Shown: positions 1-8,288, numbered from the stretch's first letter. The stretch: 16,027 nucleotides of DNA from MGIIb-P sp963934015 (GCA_963934015.1 CAWVWT010000031.1:1-16027); one strand, 5' to 3'. The notes: generated by a model not told the origin, from the sequence alone. Program-made: numbers and translations.

Positions 1-523
1 CCAAATCAATGGGGGCATCTTCCATCTCAAGCCACGACGCGACCAGCATCTGGGCGTCCATTGAGGCATCCATGGCCACATAGCGTTTCGAAGGGGTGAG
101 TGTTTGCAGCAATGCGGTCTTGCCAATACCAGGCATACCAGTCAAAACTACTGAACCTTCTGAGAGTGCAGATTCAAGTTGAGCGAGTTCAAATTCTCGG
201 CCATGTAAACCGTCAGTAGCTTCGATTTCCATCGAATGGCCAGCAGTTGTAACCAAAGTCGATGCTTGTTGCCGACCTTTGGCTGTTAGATGGATCACGT
301 TTCGCTTGCGGCTACCCCCACCGATGACATGAGCTATGCGGGTTTGGACGAATCCTTCATCCTCCAATGCCTTGAGGGGCTCATGCAGCGCACTGCGAAC
401 CAATCCGAGTGATTCAGACAGCCCAGGTAGAGATAGTTCCCGGGGAACATCCCAAGCCTCTGTCAACTCATCGGGATACCGCGCAAGAAGCCGCAAGATT
501 CGCGCCTGTGATTCGGGCAGCAC
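1..523 (-). CDS. Winged-helix regulator fused to P-loop (STAND/AAA-like) ATPase, partial
   Basis: I translated this on the minus strand; it runs off the left edge, so only the first 174 residues are seen. Residues 1-90 look like a MarR-type winged helix: a helix-turn-helix around residues 33-56 (core SESLGLVRSALHEPLKALED) and a wing with basic residues near 67-80. A linker follows, then a GREFELAQLE segment (108-117) and a Walker A motif GMPGIGKT at 129-136. This order matches STAND/AAA ATPases that couple nucleotide binding to a DNA-binding head, so a signal-responsive transcription factor is inferred. An in-frame TAA lies at 544-542 and no ATG follows, so GTG at 523 is the most plausible start; the start is uncertain. 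It is divergent from uvrC across 94 bp, where I see no clear TATA box. The regulated genes are unknown. Confidence 0.72.
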   Translation of the reverse strand, partial: MLPESQARILRLLARYPDELTEAWDVPRELSLPGLSESLGLVRSALHEPLKALEDEGFVQTRIAHVIGGGSRKRNVIHLTAKGRQQASTLVTTAGHSMEIEATDGLHGREFELAQLESALSEGSVVLTGMPGIGKTALLQTLTPSKRYVAMDASMDAQMLVASWLEMEDAPIDL

Positions 524-617
524 AACATATCGGGTGGCCCCTTACCACATGACACTTCACCTGTCGCGGGCAGAGGGTTGATTCACGACGGCGTTTGCGA
601 CAGGGCGGGGTTGAACG

Positions 618-2342
618 ATGCCAGTGAATCCGAACACACTGCATTTACCGACTCAACCCGGCGTTTACCTGTTCAAGACCGAGAAAGGCAGGGTACTGTA
701 TGTGGGCAAAGCCACAAGTCTCCAAGACCGTGTTCGTTCTTACTTCGCTAAGAATCCGGATCGTGCCATGATTCCAACCCTCATTGCCAAAGCTGACCTT
801 GTCGATTGTATTGTCACAGGCACACCCAGCGAAGCGTTGATTCTCGAACGGCAACTCATCCGTGAACACAAACCTCGCTACAATTCCCTGCTGAAGGATG
901 ACAAATCCTACCCGTTCATCGCAATCACTGCGGAAGATGTTCCTCGTGTGATGTACACGCGACATCCACCCGAAGGTGCACGCTTGTGGGGCCCATTCGC
1001 CGATGCGGGGGCAGCAAAGAGAGTTATCCAACTCCTGCGTAGACACTTTGGTATTCGCGATTGCAAGGAACTGCTGCCACAGGGCTGTCTATCGATGCAC
1101 ATTGGATTATGTGCAGGACCCTGCATTGAGATTAGCGATTACGATGCGCGTGTACGTGCAGCCATGCGTGTACTCGATGGAGATGGTGCGGAACTCGTTG
1201 TTCACCTCCAGAAAGAGATGGATGTGCACAGTGAACATCTGCGTTATGAGGCAGCGGCTCGTAATCGTGATCTCATCGCTGCAGTGCGTAAAACACTCTC
1301 ACAACAGGTTATTCACTCGCGATTCTATCAGGAATGTGACGCGATTGGGTTCGCCAATCAAGGGGATATTGGAACCATCGTTCTGCTTTCTGCAGAGAAT
1401 GGCATTGTCGTCGGTCAAACACAGTATCCATTGATGCATCGCGGTGATATCTCAGAGTCGGTCAGTCGTGTACTCTCAGAGCACTATGCAGAGCGTCGAC
1501 CACCCAAGACAGTCCTCATACCCGTACCGATTGGTAAATGGATGGAATCATGGCTCTCCGAACGCCGTGGATCTAATGTTGAGGTGCGAAATCCACAACG
1601 AGGTGAATTGGCGAAATTGCGTAAGATGGCGGATGCAAATGCTGAGGCACAGCTCATGCGACACCAACGCAAGGATAGCGGTAGTCTAGAGCAACGCTCT
1701 GCTGATGATGGTGCGGTTCTGCTCGGGGTAGAACGCCTGGATCATGTCGTCTGCTTCGACATGGCCCAATTGCAGGGAAATGAGCGTGTAGGCGCTAGCA
1801 TCTGTCTGCGTAACGGTCGACCCGACAAGAAGGCATATCGAACCTACACGGTGAAAGATACGGCCATGGATGATGTACGCATGATGCGCCACGTCGTTGA
1901 ACGATGGCTCAAGCGGCAAGAAGATTGGCCAGATTTACTGCTAATCGATGGAGGGATGGTTCATCTCAACGAAATTCAAAACCTGTTGCTCGAACACGGT
2001 TTAGTTGACAGGGTGCCCTTGGCCACACTGGCCAAACGTGAGGAAACCATCCATCGTATTGGCTGTGAGAACCTTGTCCTAGATCGCCGTGGACGCATCC
2101 TCGTTTACGCACGTGATGAAGCACATCGATTCGTCAACAAATTCCATCGGAAACGCCGTGGACGCAAGGGGTTGGCCGACCCTCTAGAAGCGGTTGAAGG
2201 GCTCGGTGCAAAGCGTTTACAGGCACTTCTGAGGCATTTTGGAGGGCGCAGAGGCATCAAACATGCCAGTCAAGAGGATTTGACTGCAGTCGAAGGTATT
2301 GGACCTGCATTGGCCGAGAGAATTTGGCGAGAAATTCATTAA
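618..2342 (+). CDS. uvrC: Excinuclease ABC subunit C (UvrC)
   Basis: UvrC makes the dual incisions beside bulky lesions in nucleotide excision repair, acting with UvrA and UvrB. The 574-residue product is near the usual length and has all family domains. The N-terminal GIY-YIG nuclease has GVY at 15-17, YVG at 28-30, Arg38 and Glu77. A four-cysteine Fe-S motif sits at Cys149, Cys157, Cys165 and Cys169. A UVR motif (UvrB contact) lies about 198-230. The RNase H-like C-terminal nuclease has Asp381, Asp418/419, Asp444 and His503. Tandem helix-hairpin-helices occupy about 520-574. No catalytic residue appears lost. The ATG at 618 gives the expected N-terminus, with only a weak G-rich stretch upstream. 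The gene is convergent with the 996-residue gene, leaving 3 bp between stops. UvrABC in archaea is generally regarded as acquired from bacteria; uvrA and uvrB are not in this window. Confidence 0.97.
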   Translation: MPVNPNTLHLPTQPGVYLFKTEKGRVLYVGKATSLQDRVRSYFAKNPDRAMIPTLIAKADLVDCIVTGTPSEALILERQLIREHKPRYNSLLKDDKSYPFIAITAEDVPRVMYTRHPPEGARLWGPFADAGAAKRVIQLLRRHFGIRDCKELLPQGCLSMHIGLCAGPCIEISDYDARVRAAMRVLDGDGAELVVHLQKEMDVHSEHLRYEAAARNRDLIAAVRKTLSQQVIHSRFYQECDAIGFANQGDIGTIVLLSAENGIVVGQTQYPLMHRGDISESVSRVLSEHYAERRPPKTVLIPVPIGKWMESWLSERRGSNVEVRNPQRGELAKLRKMADANAEAQLMRHQRKDSGSLEQRSADDGAVLLGVERLDHVVCFDMAQLQGNERVGASICLRNGRPDKKAYRTYTVKDTAMDDVRMMRHVVERWLKRQEDWPDLLLIDGGMVHLNEIQNLLLEHGLVDRVPLATLAKREETIHRIGCENLVLDRRGRILVYARDEAHRFVNKFHRKRRGRKGLADPLEAVEGLGAKRLQALLRHFGGRRGIKHASQEDLTAVEGIGPALAERIWREIH

Positions 2343-2345
2343 TCG

Positions 2346-5336
2346 TTAGAAACTGAATTCTTCTTCCCAAGATTCATTTGGAATGTTTCCTTTCTCATCT
2401 AATCCTGAAAATTCACCCATATCGGGAAGGCCATCATCACCATAGGAAGTATTCTCCAATATCCTGAGATCGGACATACGCTGGCCTACGGTTTCAGATT
2501 CTTCCTGTGCCTTCTTACGCTCTCGCTTACGGCGCCTACGACGTCTGATGAGCATAACCAAACCAATTAGCAATCCAAGCAGAATGGCGATGTATATCGC
2601 CAATTGAGCAAGGATATAATCGATACCAACCACAATGCGAAAGCTCACTGTATCGGATTGTTGTTCACATGCCTCGACTGTGCCTTCAGCACAAATCGGA
2701 ACGTAGTAAGTCAGCATTTGTGAACCATCATTGTCAGTAATTTCCCCACGACCCATTTCGCTCTTGAAGTTCGAGAAATCAATCCCCCAAGGCAAAGTTA
2801 ACCGAAGGCGGATAGACGGTGAAATAACCTCATCTTCAATTTCGACAACTGGTGTGGGAATGTCAATGGTGATGTCTTCACCGGGGGGAATTTCAACACC
2901 ACTGCCACCATCATTAGCTGCCAATAGGGAGTTGGTCCACAGGCTCATGCTCTGCTTCGCTAGATTATCATTCGAACCAGATTCACCCACATATTCAGCA
3001 TGAATTTGTGTTTGAGATACTTCGATGATAACGCGGATTGGACGTAGGTCAGATAGTGCAACAGTGGGTGATTTTTCAAGGCCATCAATCGAAACGGAGA
3101 TTGAGATATAGCCTGGGTCTTTGAGGTAGATCTCCCCCCCTTGGTTGATTTCATCAATCGCCATTTGGATATCTTCGTTGACTTGTGTTTCGACAATGGA
3201 TCCGATTTCCCTTGCGAAGTTGTTCAACCCACTTTCAGTCAATACAAATGGGATTTCTTGTCCTTCAAACGGTACGGTCAAACCATCCTCCAGTGGTGCG
3301 AGTAAACCCCCATCCATCTGATTGCCCAAGTGAATGAAGCGACGAATCAAATCGGCGGGAACAGCCTCAATATCTAGACTTTGAATTTCATCATTCAAAC
3401 TATCAGGGACGCCAACCCGGTAGAGCATTAATTCCATATCACCTTCAGCGAGAATGTCGATGGATTGACTCCATTCATGAACATCGAGTTCTGAGAATTC
3501 TACATCGAGGTTTAGGCCCAAACAAGTACGGAGATTGGCTCCACAAATGAGATCTAAACTGTCCTCTCCGCAATTTGATTCACGGCAAATTGGATGCCTC
3601 CAATCGTAGGGCTGTGCACCGGTGAACGAAAGGGAGTGGGTTTCAGGTTGACCGATTGTATGGGAGATTACGATGGTTTCAGGATTTCCATTTGTTGAAC
3701 GAACATAATCGGGTAAGATAATCTCGAGTTCGACATCCGCTTGAGGTAATCTATCATCCATCCAATCTACCAAACTAGGTGAATTGATGTCACGACTTAG
3801 GACAATACCATTGAGAATTGCAGCGCGATCTTCCTGAGTGATAATTGCTGGATCAAAACCGAGTAAATCAATATCGAATTTTTCCGCCATACTGCTTACA
3901 ATCGAACCGAAATCCATCTCGAATGTGTTTGATTGTGTGGTCAAATAGACTGGATAAGTTCCATTCATTGCAGTCTGACCCTGAACACACCAATTGCTTG
4001 GAGCGGGTTCAGAACAAGTGACACCTGGTCGATGGACAAAATCCAGGCCCCCCAAACCATCAGCTGGTGAAAATATGAATGGTTCAAATTCGATTTCGAT
4101 TGGGCTATGCTCTGCAATCAATTCATTCAAATCAACGACTGGAACCCTGTCTGCAAAATCAGAAAGGTTGGCTAAACCGGTATGGTGAGCCAGCCTCAAT
4201 CCATCAGATGTCACCCATGGGGCAGAAACACGATCATCTGCGAAATCCCAATCCCAATTGTCCAAAGTGTCCATTCCGATGTGATGAATTCCCAATCTGA
4301 CCTCGATGGTAGTAGCGCGTTCATCAGAAGCATCTACGAGAATTTCCACACGAATGCCACTATCATTTCCAATGTCAATTTGGACTGGGCGCGTGGTTGT
4401 CTCTCGGCGTGCCATGGTGACTGATGCTGATTGATTGAGCCATACATCATCTGTTGCATCTTTGTGGTTTACATTCCAGCGAGCATAGGTGTAATCATAT
4501 CCACCAAATGTGGCTGGAACAAGATCACCCCCCCCTGAAATTGCGACAACCGTACCATAGGACGGAGGGACGAATTCATAGGATGCAACATGCCCAGGTA
4601 GGGCTGTCAAATTCATGTCCGTGCGAACGACACCCCCCATGGTTAGCAGGCCTTGGTACGCACGTTCGACATCCATCCCAACCTCGGTCATTCCAAGTTC
4701 AGCGGGGTCAACACTGATGGCGAGGGTTGTCCGTAAACAAATAGGGGGGTTGTAGGCATCATTGGGTAGGCCGGCAACCTCGTCCGCACTATCTTGGTCT
4801 CGGTCATCTGTACATTGAATGGTTTGATCTTCGTATGTGATTTGATTCACATAAGAGGTCTGAACACCAGAAGTCGTACCAAATCCATTGTCAATTAAAC
4901 TCGTCACAGTGGCTGAAACTGAATTCAGCAACATGTCCCGCACTGTCGAGCCTGAAAGTGTGACATAGTCGAGATAATTCCGGATGTAATCTGCGGGAAT
5001 TCCATCCATCGAAGCATCAGAACCGTTGCCCAATGGTAAATCATCGAGCATGATGTCATCCCGGCGAACTTCATGAATGGCCCATTCTAAAGTTACCGAC
5101 ATTACAGTAGAATTGGCCATATTAACATTGTATCGACCTTCAATCCATTCCATCGATGTGGTTTCATCATCTGCAAAATTGTAATCATCACAAATTCCAG
5201 ATGTGCTATTCCATGTCTGACAAATTGTGTTGACGACCTCTTCATCACCAGGGTCTGCAGAAACTGTAGGTGCACCTCCAGATAGAATCAACAAGCCGAG
5301 AATGAACCATGCCATCCTAGCCCGAGGTGCGGTCAT
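2346..5336 (-). CDS. Large secreted protein with C-terminal membrane anchor, unknown family
   Basis: I do not recognise this 996-residue protein. Residues 1-27 form a signal peptide (basic start, hydrophobic core FILGLLILSG, small residues before DPGDEE). The next ~880 residues are acidic and probably beta-rich, with several Asn-X-Ser/Thr sequons (for example NST at 43 and 75, NGS at 104, NLT at 242). A transmembrane helix at about 909-930 is followed by six arginines and a 66-residue acidic cytoplasmic tail. All 12 cysteines (39/49, 175/200, 441/450, 584/589/598/605, 882/890) lie in the ectodomain in close groups of even number, suggesting disulfides. Two similar segments, PADYIRNYL (114-122) and PADLIRRFI (660-668), hint at a repeated domain. 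A TATA-like TTTAATT centred 27 bp upstream supports the ATG at 5336 and a leaderless transcript. A surface structural or receptor role is inference only. Confidence 0.9.
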   Translation of the reverse strand: MTAPRARMAWFILGLLILSGGAPTVSADPGDEEVVNTICQTWNSTSGICDDYNFADDETTSMEWIEGRYNVNMANSTVMSVTLEWAIHEVRRDDIMLDDLPLGNGSDASMDGIPADYIRNYLDYVTLSGSTVRDMLLNSVSATVTSLIDNGFGTTSGVQTSYVNQITYEDQTIQCTDDRDQDSADEVAGLPNDAYNPPICLRTTLAISVDPAELGMTEVGMDVERAYQGLLTMGGVVRTDMNLTALPGHVASYEFVPPSYGTVVAISGGGDLVPATFGGYDYTYARWNVNHKDATDDVWLNQSASVTMARRETTTRPVQIDIGNDSGIRVEILVDASDERATTIEVRLGIHHIGMDTLDNWDWDFADDRVSAPWVTSDGLRLAHHTGLANLSDFADRVPVVDLNELIAEHSPIEIEFEPFIFSPADGLGGLDFVHRPGVTCSEPAPSNWCVQGQTAMNGTYPVYLTTQSNTFEMDFGSIVSSMAEKFDIDLLGFDPAIITQEDRAAILNGIVLSRDINSPSLVDWMDDRLPQADVELEIILPDYVRSTNGNPETIVISHTIGQPETHSLSFTGAQPYDWRHPICRESNCGEDSLDLICGANLRTCLGLNLDVEFSELDVHEWSQSIDILAEGDMELMLYRVGVPDSLNDEIQSLDIEAVPADLIRRFIHLGNQMDGGLLAPLEDGLTVPFEGQEIPFVLTESGLNNFAREIGSIVETQVNEDIQMAIDEINQGGEIYLKDPGYISISVSIDGLEKSPTVALSDLRPIRVIIEVSQTQIHAEYVGESGSNDNLAKQSMSLWTNSLLAANDGGSGVEIPPGEDITIDIPTPVVEIEDEVISPSIRLRLTLPWGIDFSNFKSEMGRGEITDNDGSQMLTYYVPICAEGTVEACEQQSDTVSFRIVVGIDYILAQLAIYIAILLGLLIGLVMLIRRRRRRKRERKKAQEESETVGQRMSDLRILENTSYGDDGLPDMGEFSGLDEKGNIPNESWEEEFSF

Positions 5337-5359
5337 AGACCTGCTTCCTGCTCTGGTGG

Positions 5360-5366
5360 TTTAATT
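5360..5366. promoter_or_regulatory. Candidate shared TATA element between divergent genes
   Basis: The AT-rich heptamer TTTAATT (AATTAAA on the minus strand) is the only AT-rich block between the divergent genes. Its centre, 5363, is 27 bp from the ATG at 5336 on the minus strand and 27 bp from the in-frame ATG at 5390 on the plus strand. Archaeal TATA boxes are centred about 26-27 bp upstream of transcription starts, and many archaeal mRNAs are leaderless. The symmetry suggests one element serving both directions. No convincing BRE was seen. This is inference from position and composition. Confidence 0.4.
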
Positions 5367-5389
5367 GGGTAGTGGCTCAACGAGTTGTC

Positions 5390-6286
5390 ATGGCCCCAAC
5401 TATCACACCTCATACGCGCTTAGAGAAAGCGCTAACTGAGAGGCTAGGAGCGGTTTTACCAGGAAAGATTCCCAGCAAATGGGAAAAATTCTCAGATACA
5501 GTCATTTTACCGCAAAATGCCTTCAGTGAATCTGGATGGAATCAAAACCAAACATTGTGGCAAACCATTGCCGTGGCACTCAATGTAAAGCGAGTGGCTC
5601 GAATGGGTGAAGTCAGTGGAGAATTTCGTAATAGTGGCGTCGAATTACTACTGGGTGATGACGATTGGGTTGTCCGTCGTGAACATGGCATCGACTATGG
5701 TTACAATTTCACCCAGTGTATGTGGAGTGCAGGAAACGTCACCGAACGAGGGCGGATTGCAAATGAAAATCATGCGGGGGAACGAATTCTGGATCTCTAT
5801 GCTGGAATCGGATACTACACTCTTCCATTCCTGAGTGAAGGTGCACGAGGAGCAAATGGAGAGCGGGGGCAAGGCCGTGGAGCCGCCCATGTTGTCGCAT
5901 GTGAATGGAATCCTGTCGCAATTCAAGCCCTCGAATGGTCACTCGCTGCAAACGATTTAGCCGAGCGTTGTACAATTATCGAAGGGGACAATCGTAATCC
6001 GAAATTTGAACCGGAATTTGATCGAATCAACCTCGGCCTATTGCCCACTTCTGAAACGGGATATTCGATTGCGCTTCAAGCTCTCAAACGTGAAGGAGGA
6101 ATATTGCATATTCATGGATTGGCTGCCAGTGGATATGAGGATGAATGGGCTGTAAATTTAGCAAAGCAACTAGAAGATATGGGCTGTTTTTCCTGTTCAG
6201 TAGGGCATGTGGAACGCGTCAAGTGGTATTCACCTCATCAACGCCATATCGTGGTTGACATCCATGCTTTCCCGGTGTCGTGTTGA
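5390..6286 (+). CDS. taw2: tRNA wyosine-synthesis aminocarboxypropyltransferase (TYW2/Taw2 family)
   Basis: TYW2/Taw2 transfers the 3-amino-3-carboxypropyl group of S-adenosylmethionine to the wyosine precursor at G37 of tRNA-Phe. The protein has the Trm5/TYW2 fold. A MWSAGNVTE segment lies at 111-119, SAM motif I DLYAGIGYYT at 135-144, and ACEWNP at 170-175. The segment NLGLLPTSE at 214-222 is the TYW2 signature; the Trm5 methyltransferases carry an NPP/NLP-type motif there. GGILHIHG at about 236-243 and VKWYSPHQRH near the C-terminus also match. A Gly/Arg-rich insertion at about 152-164 separates motif I from the next strand and is unusual. I chose the ATG at 5390 (298 residues) because the TATA-like element lies 27 bp upstream; an in-frame GTG at 5372 would add six residues. 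cdsA follows 26 bp downstream and may share the transcript. Taw1 and Taw3 are not seen here. Confidence 0.88.
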   Translation: MAPTITPHTRLEKALTERLGAVLPGKIPSKWEKFSDTVILPQNAFSESGWNQNQTLWQTIAVALNVKRVARMGEVSGEFRNSGVELLLGDDDWVVRREHGIDYGYNFTQCMWSAGNVTERGRIANENHAGERILDLYAGIGYYTLPFLSEGARGANGERGQGRGAAHVVACEWNPVAIQALEWSLAANDLAERCTIIEGDNRNPKFEPEFDRINLGLLPTSETGYSIALQALKREGGILHIHGLAASGYEDEWAVNLAKQLEDMGCFSCSVGHVERVKWYSPHQRHIVVDIHAFPVSC

Positions 6287-6312
6287 AGAACCGACTTTGA
6301 CACCGAAGCCGC

Positions 6313-7275
6313 ATGGACCTTGCCATTGAAACCGAAGCAGTCGCGTTGGCCGTCCCGTATGTGCTCGGTTTCATGGGTTTCATGTACGGTCTTCTTCTCG
6401 TCTTCGCCGCCCTCAGATGGAATCAATCACAAGATGTGATTCGCAATATGTGGACACGTTCATTGGTTGCAACTCCATTGCTGGTTTTGCTATTCGCCTC
6501 ACTTGAGTTTGGTGTTGCAACTTGGGGATTCATGGTCGGTATTTTCGCTATGGGTGCCCACCGCGAATATTGTTCGGGCATTGAATTGAAGGACAAGGGG
6601 ATGCAGATGGTTGGTATGGTGGTTTTACTGGCATTGATTCTCTTGGCTATGAATCCAAATTTATCCGATATCGAAGCATTATCCTGGGCCGGTCCACAGG
6701 GTGCTGGATTGTTGGGGCTCGCTCTGTTTGTCGGAGCATTTGGAACATGGGCGGTACCCATCGTGCAGGACCGCTCTGAAAATGTCACAAGCGATGTTGG
6801 TCGTGCTCTTATTGGCTTCCTTCTAATCTGGTTCTTCATCCATGGAATCTTCCTGATGCATCTGGGTGCCGTTGGTGTAGGGGCCTGTATTTTCGCCATT
6901 GTCAACGTCTCAGTCACCGATTCATTTGCGCTCATATTTGGCCGGATTTTTGGCAAACACAAATTCCGCCCTGTATTGTCACCAAAGAAAACCTGGGAAG
7001 GCGTGTTTGGAGGCGTTATGATGGCTGCGATTACAGGATATATTGCACAACCATTACTCGACCCTTTGACCGCTATACAAACCGCAGGATTGGCTGCTTT
7101 GCTAGCCATCATTGGAACCATGGGTGATCTGATGCTCTCAGCGCTGAAGCGTGATTTAGAATTGAAAGATTGGTCGCAAATGTTGCCTGGTCACGGTGGT
7201 ATTCTAGACCGCGTAGATTCATTCATCTTGGTGGCGCCGGCCTTGTACTGGATTCTGCTAATGTTAGGTGTCTAA
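6313..7275 (+). CDS. cdsA: CDP-diacylglycerol synthase-type phosphatidate cytidylyltransferase (CdsA family)
   Basis: This integral membrane enzyme joins CTP to a phosphatidate-like lipid, producing the CDP-activated lipid used to attach polar head groups. The 320-residue product has about eight hydrophobic segments. It carries the complete CdsA signature at 276-302 (S-x-x-KR, KD, PGHGG, DR-x-D), plus upstream VTDSFALIFG (201-210) and SPKKTWEG (223-230), which are typical of bacterial CdsA. Length is slightly above the common 270-310. The classical archaeal enzyme is CarS, a distant relative that is shorter and lacks this exact bacterial-style signature; the true substrate here (archaetidic or phosphatidic acid) cannot be read from sequence. 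It starts at ATG 6313, 26 bp after taw2, with no clear Shine-Dalgarno. Its last 12 bases overlap the convergent cyclophilin gene. Confidence 0.93.
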   Translation: MDLAIETEAVALAVPYVLGFMGFMYGLLLVFAALRWNQSQDVIRNMWTRSLVATPLLVLLFASLEFGVATWGFMVGIFAMGAHREYCSGIELKDKGMQMVGMVVLLALILLAMNPNLSDIEALSWAGPQGAGLLGLALFVGAFGTWAVPIVQDRSENVTSDVGRALIGFLLIWFFIHGIFLMHLGAVGVGACIFAIVNVSVTDSFALIFGRIFGKHKFRPVLSPKKTWEGVFGGVMMAAITGYIAQPLLDPLTAIQTAGLAALLAIIGTMGDLMLSALKRDLELKDWSQMLPGHGGILDRVDSFILVAPALYWILLMLGV

Positions 7276-8229
7276 GTCTAGCATGGCATCCACGGCGCTC
7301 TCAATTTCTTTGTCATTGTAGAAGGGTAAACCATCTTCACGAATTGCCCAAACAATTCCACCCAATAAAGCGAATGACCAGAGCCACATCACTACCCAAA
7401 ATAGTACATTTCCAACACTTGAAAATAGTACTCCAAATCCACCATCCTCATCGCCTGAACCCGGTGGTGAGGCGACAACTCCAATCATGTCGATATTAGA
7501 AATATGAACTTCATATAGTGGTCTACCAGCTGAAGATGCTGGGTTTTGGATTGTAGAACCAGAGGGGTCATCGGTTGTCGGAACCATCGCAATTGCACGA
7601 ATATGACTCATCCCCTGCCGGACCACACCAAACGTTGCATAGCCCTCATCATCCCGGTTTTCGGGATCGAGATTGTGTGCTTCAGTCTCTGCGATATACC
7701 ACTGTGTATCAGCACTATCTGGATCTTGAGAACGAGCCATTCCAATCGCGCCATCAACATGTGAAAGATTCGGATTGTGCTCCAACTCTAGGGTGTGACC
7801 ATCGCCTCCACTTCCACATTCTGGACTGGTCGCAGGGTAAGCAACAATCGTTTGACAAGTGGGGTCGCCAGCTTGAGTCACGAAATCATCGATGACACGA
7901 TGGAAAAATATGCCATCATAAATTCCGCTTTCAACATGCATAATCATGTTCGCAGTCGTCTTGGGTGCCCATTCCGGGAACAGTTCGATGTGAATTTCAC
8001 CCTCCACCTCAGCAAAGAGATGGCCCGGCCTGTAGACCACTTGGATGATCAAAACAGGATCACCTGGTTGAGGGATGTCCATTGGACTGCCTTCTAATTC
8101 AGGACCATCTTCCCAAGTAGACGGGTCGATTTGATTGTTCGACCAATGTGTGTTATCATTTTGCGCAACTGCACCCGACATCGATAGCAGCAGGAGTGCC
8201 AGTAGAATCGCAATTCGGGACCCGGCCAT
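7264..8229 (-). CDS. Membrane-anchored extracellular cyclophilin-type peptidyl-prolyl isomerase
   Basis: Cyclophilins catalyse cis-trans isomerisation of X-Pro bonds; the layout here places this one outside the membrane. In the 321-residue form, residues 1-22 are a signal peptide ending near AVAQND. The cyclophilin domain spans about 58-250, with FFHRVIDDF at 108-116 (active-site Arg111 and Phe116), Gln119, AIGMARSQD at 161-169 and Gln176. The usual SQFFI is TQWYI, and the His/Trp positions further on differ (Tyr197 where human cyclophilin A has His126). The only two cysteines, 125 and 138, flank an inserted loop and could form a disulfide. A transmembrane helix at 274-296 leaves a short acidic cytoplasmic tail. 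I chose the ATG at 8229 because it begins the signal peptide directly and GGTGG lies just upstream; an in-frame ATG at 8271 would add 14 residues. It is divergent from the S15 hydrolase gene. Confidence 0.92.
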   Translation of the reverse strand: MAGSRIAILLALLLLSMSGAVAQNDNTHWSNNQIDPSTWEDGPELEGSPMDIPQPGDPVLIIQVVYRPGHLFAEVEGEIHIELFPEWAPKTTANMIMHVESGIYDGIFFHRVIDDFVTQAGDPTCQTIVAYPATSPECGSGGDGHTLELEHNPNLSHVDGAIGMARSQDPDSADTQWYIAETEAHNLDPENRDDEGYATFGVVRQGMSHIRAIAMVPTTDDPSGSTIQNPASSAGRPLYEVHISNIDMIGVVASPPGSGDEDGGFGVLFSSVGNVLFWVVMWLWSFALLGGIVWAIREDGLPFYNDKEIESAVDAMLDLDT

Positions 8230-8233
8230 CAGC

Positions 8234-8238
8234 CCACC
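8234..8238 (-). promoter_or_regulatory. Shine-Dalgarno-like GGTGG for the cyclophilin gene
   Basis: On the minus strand GGTGG lies four bases before the ATG at 8229. It pairs with the CCUCC/CACC part of an archaeal 16S rRNA 3' end. It favours the 8229 start over the in-frame ATG at 8271, which has no such motif. Confidence 0.4.
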
Positions 8239-8288
8239 GTACAATCGGTCACAAATGAGCCCATCGGCCAATCGTCATCCTCATGACA

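Noticed and set aside
336..581. Small plus-strand frame of 81 codons upstream of uvrC
   Set aside because: It is antisense to the winged-helix regulator, which has recognisable domains; the small product looks like low-complexity shadow translation.
645..1126. Two minus-strand frames inside the 5' part of uvrC
   Set aside because: Both are shadows of uvrC with no recognisable motif, start signal or family feature.
6423..7121. Open reading frame of 232 codons antisense to cdsA
   Set aside because: It lies wholly within cdsA, which has a full family signature; the antisense product has no domain-like features and is Ser/Pro/Thr/Ala-rich as expected from a shadow frame.
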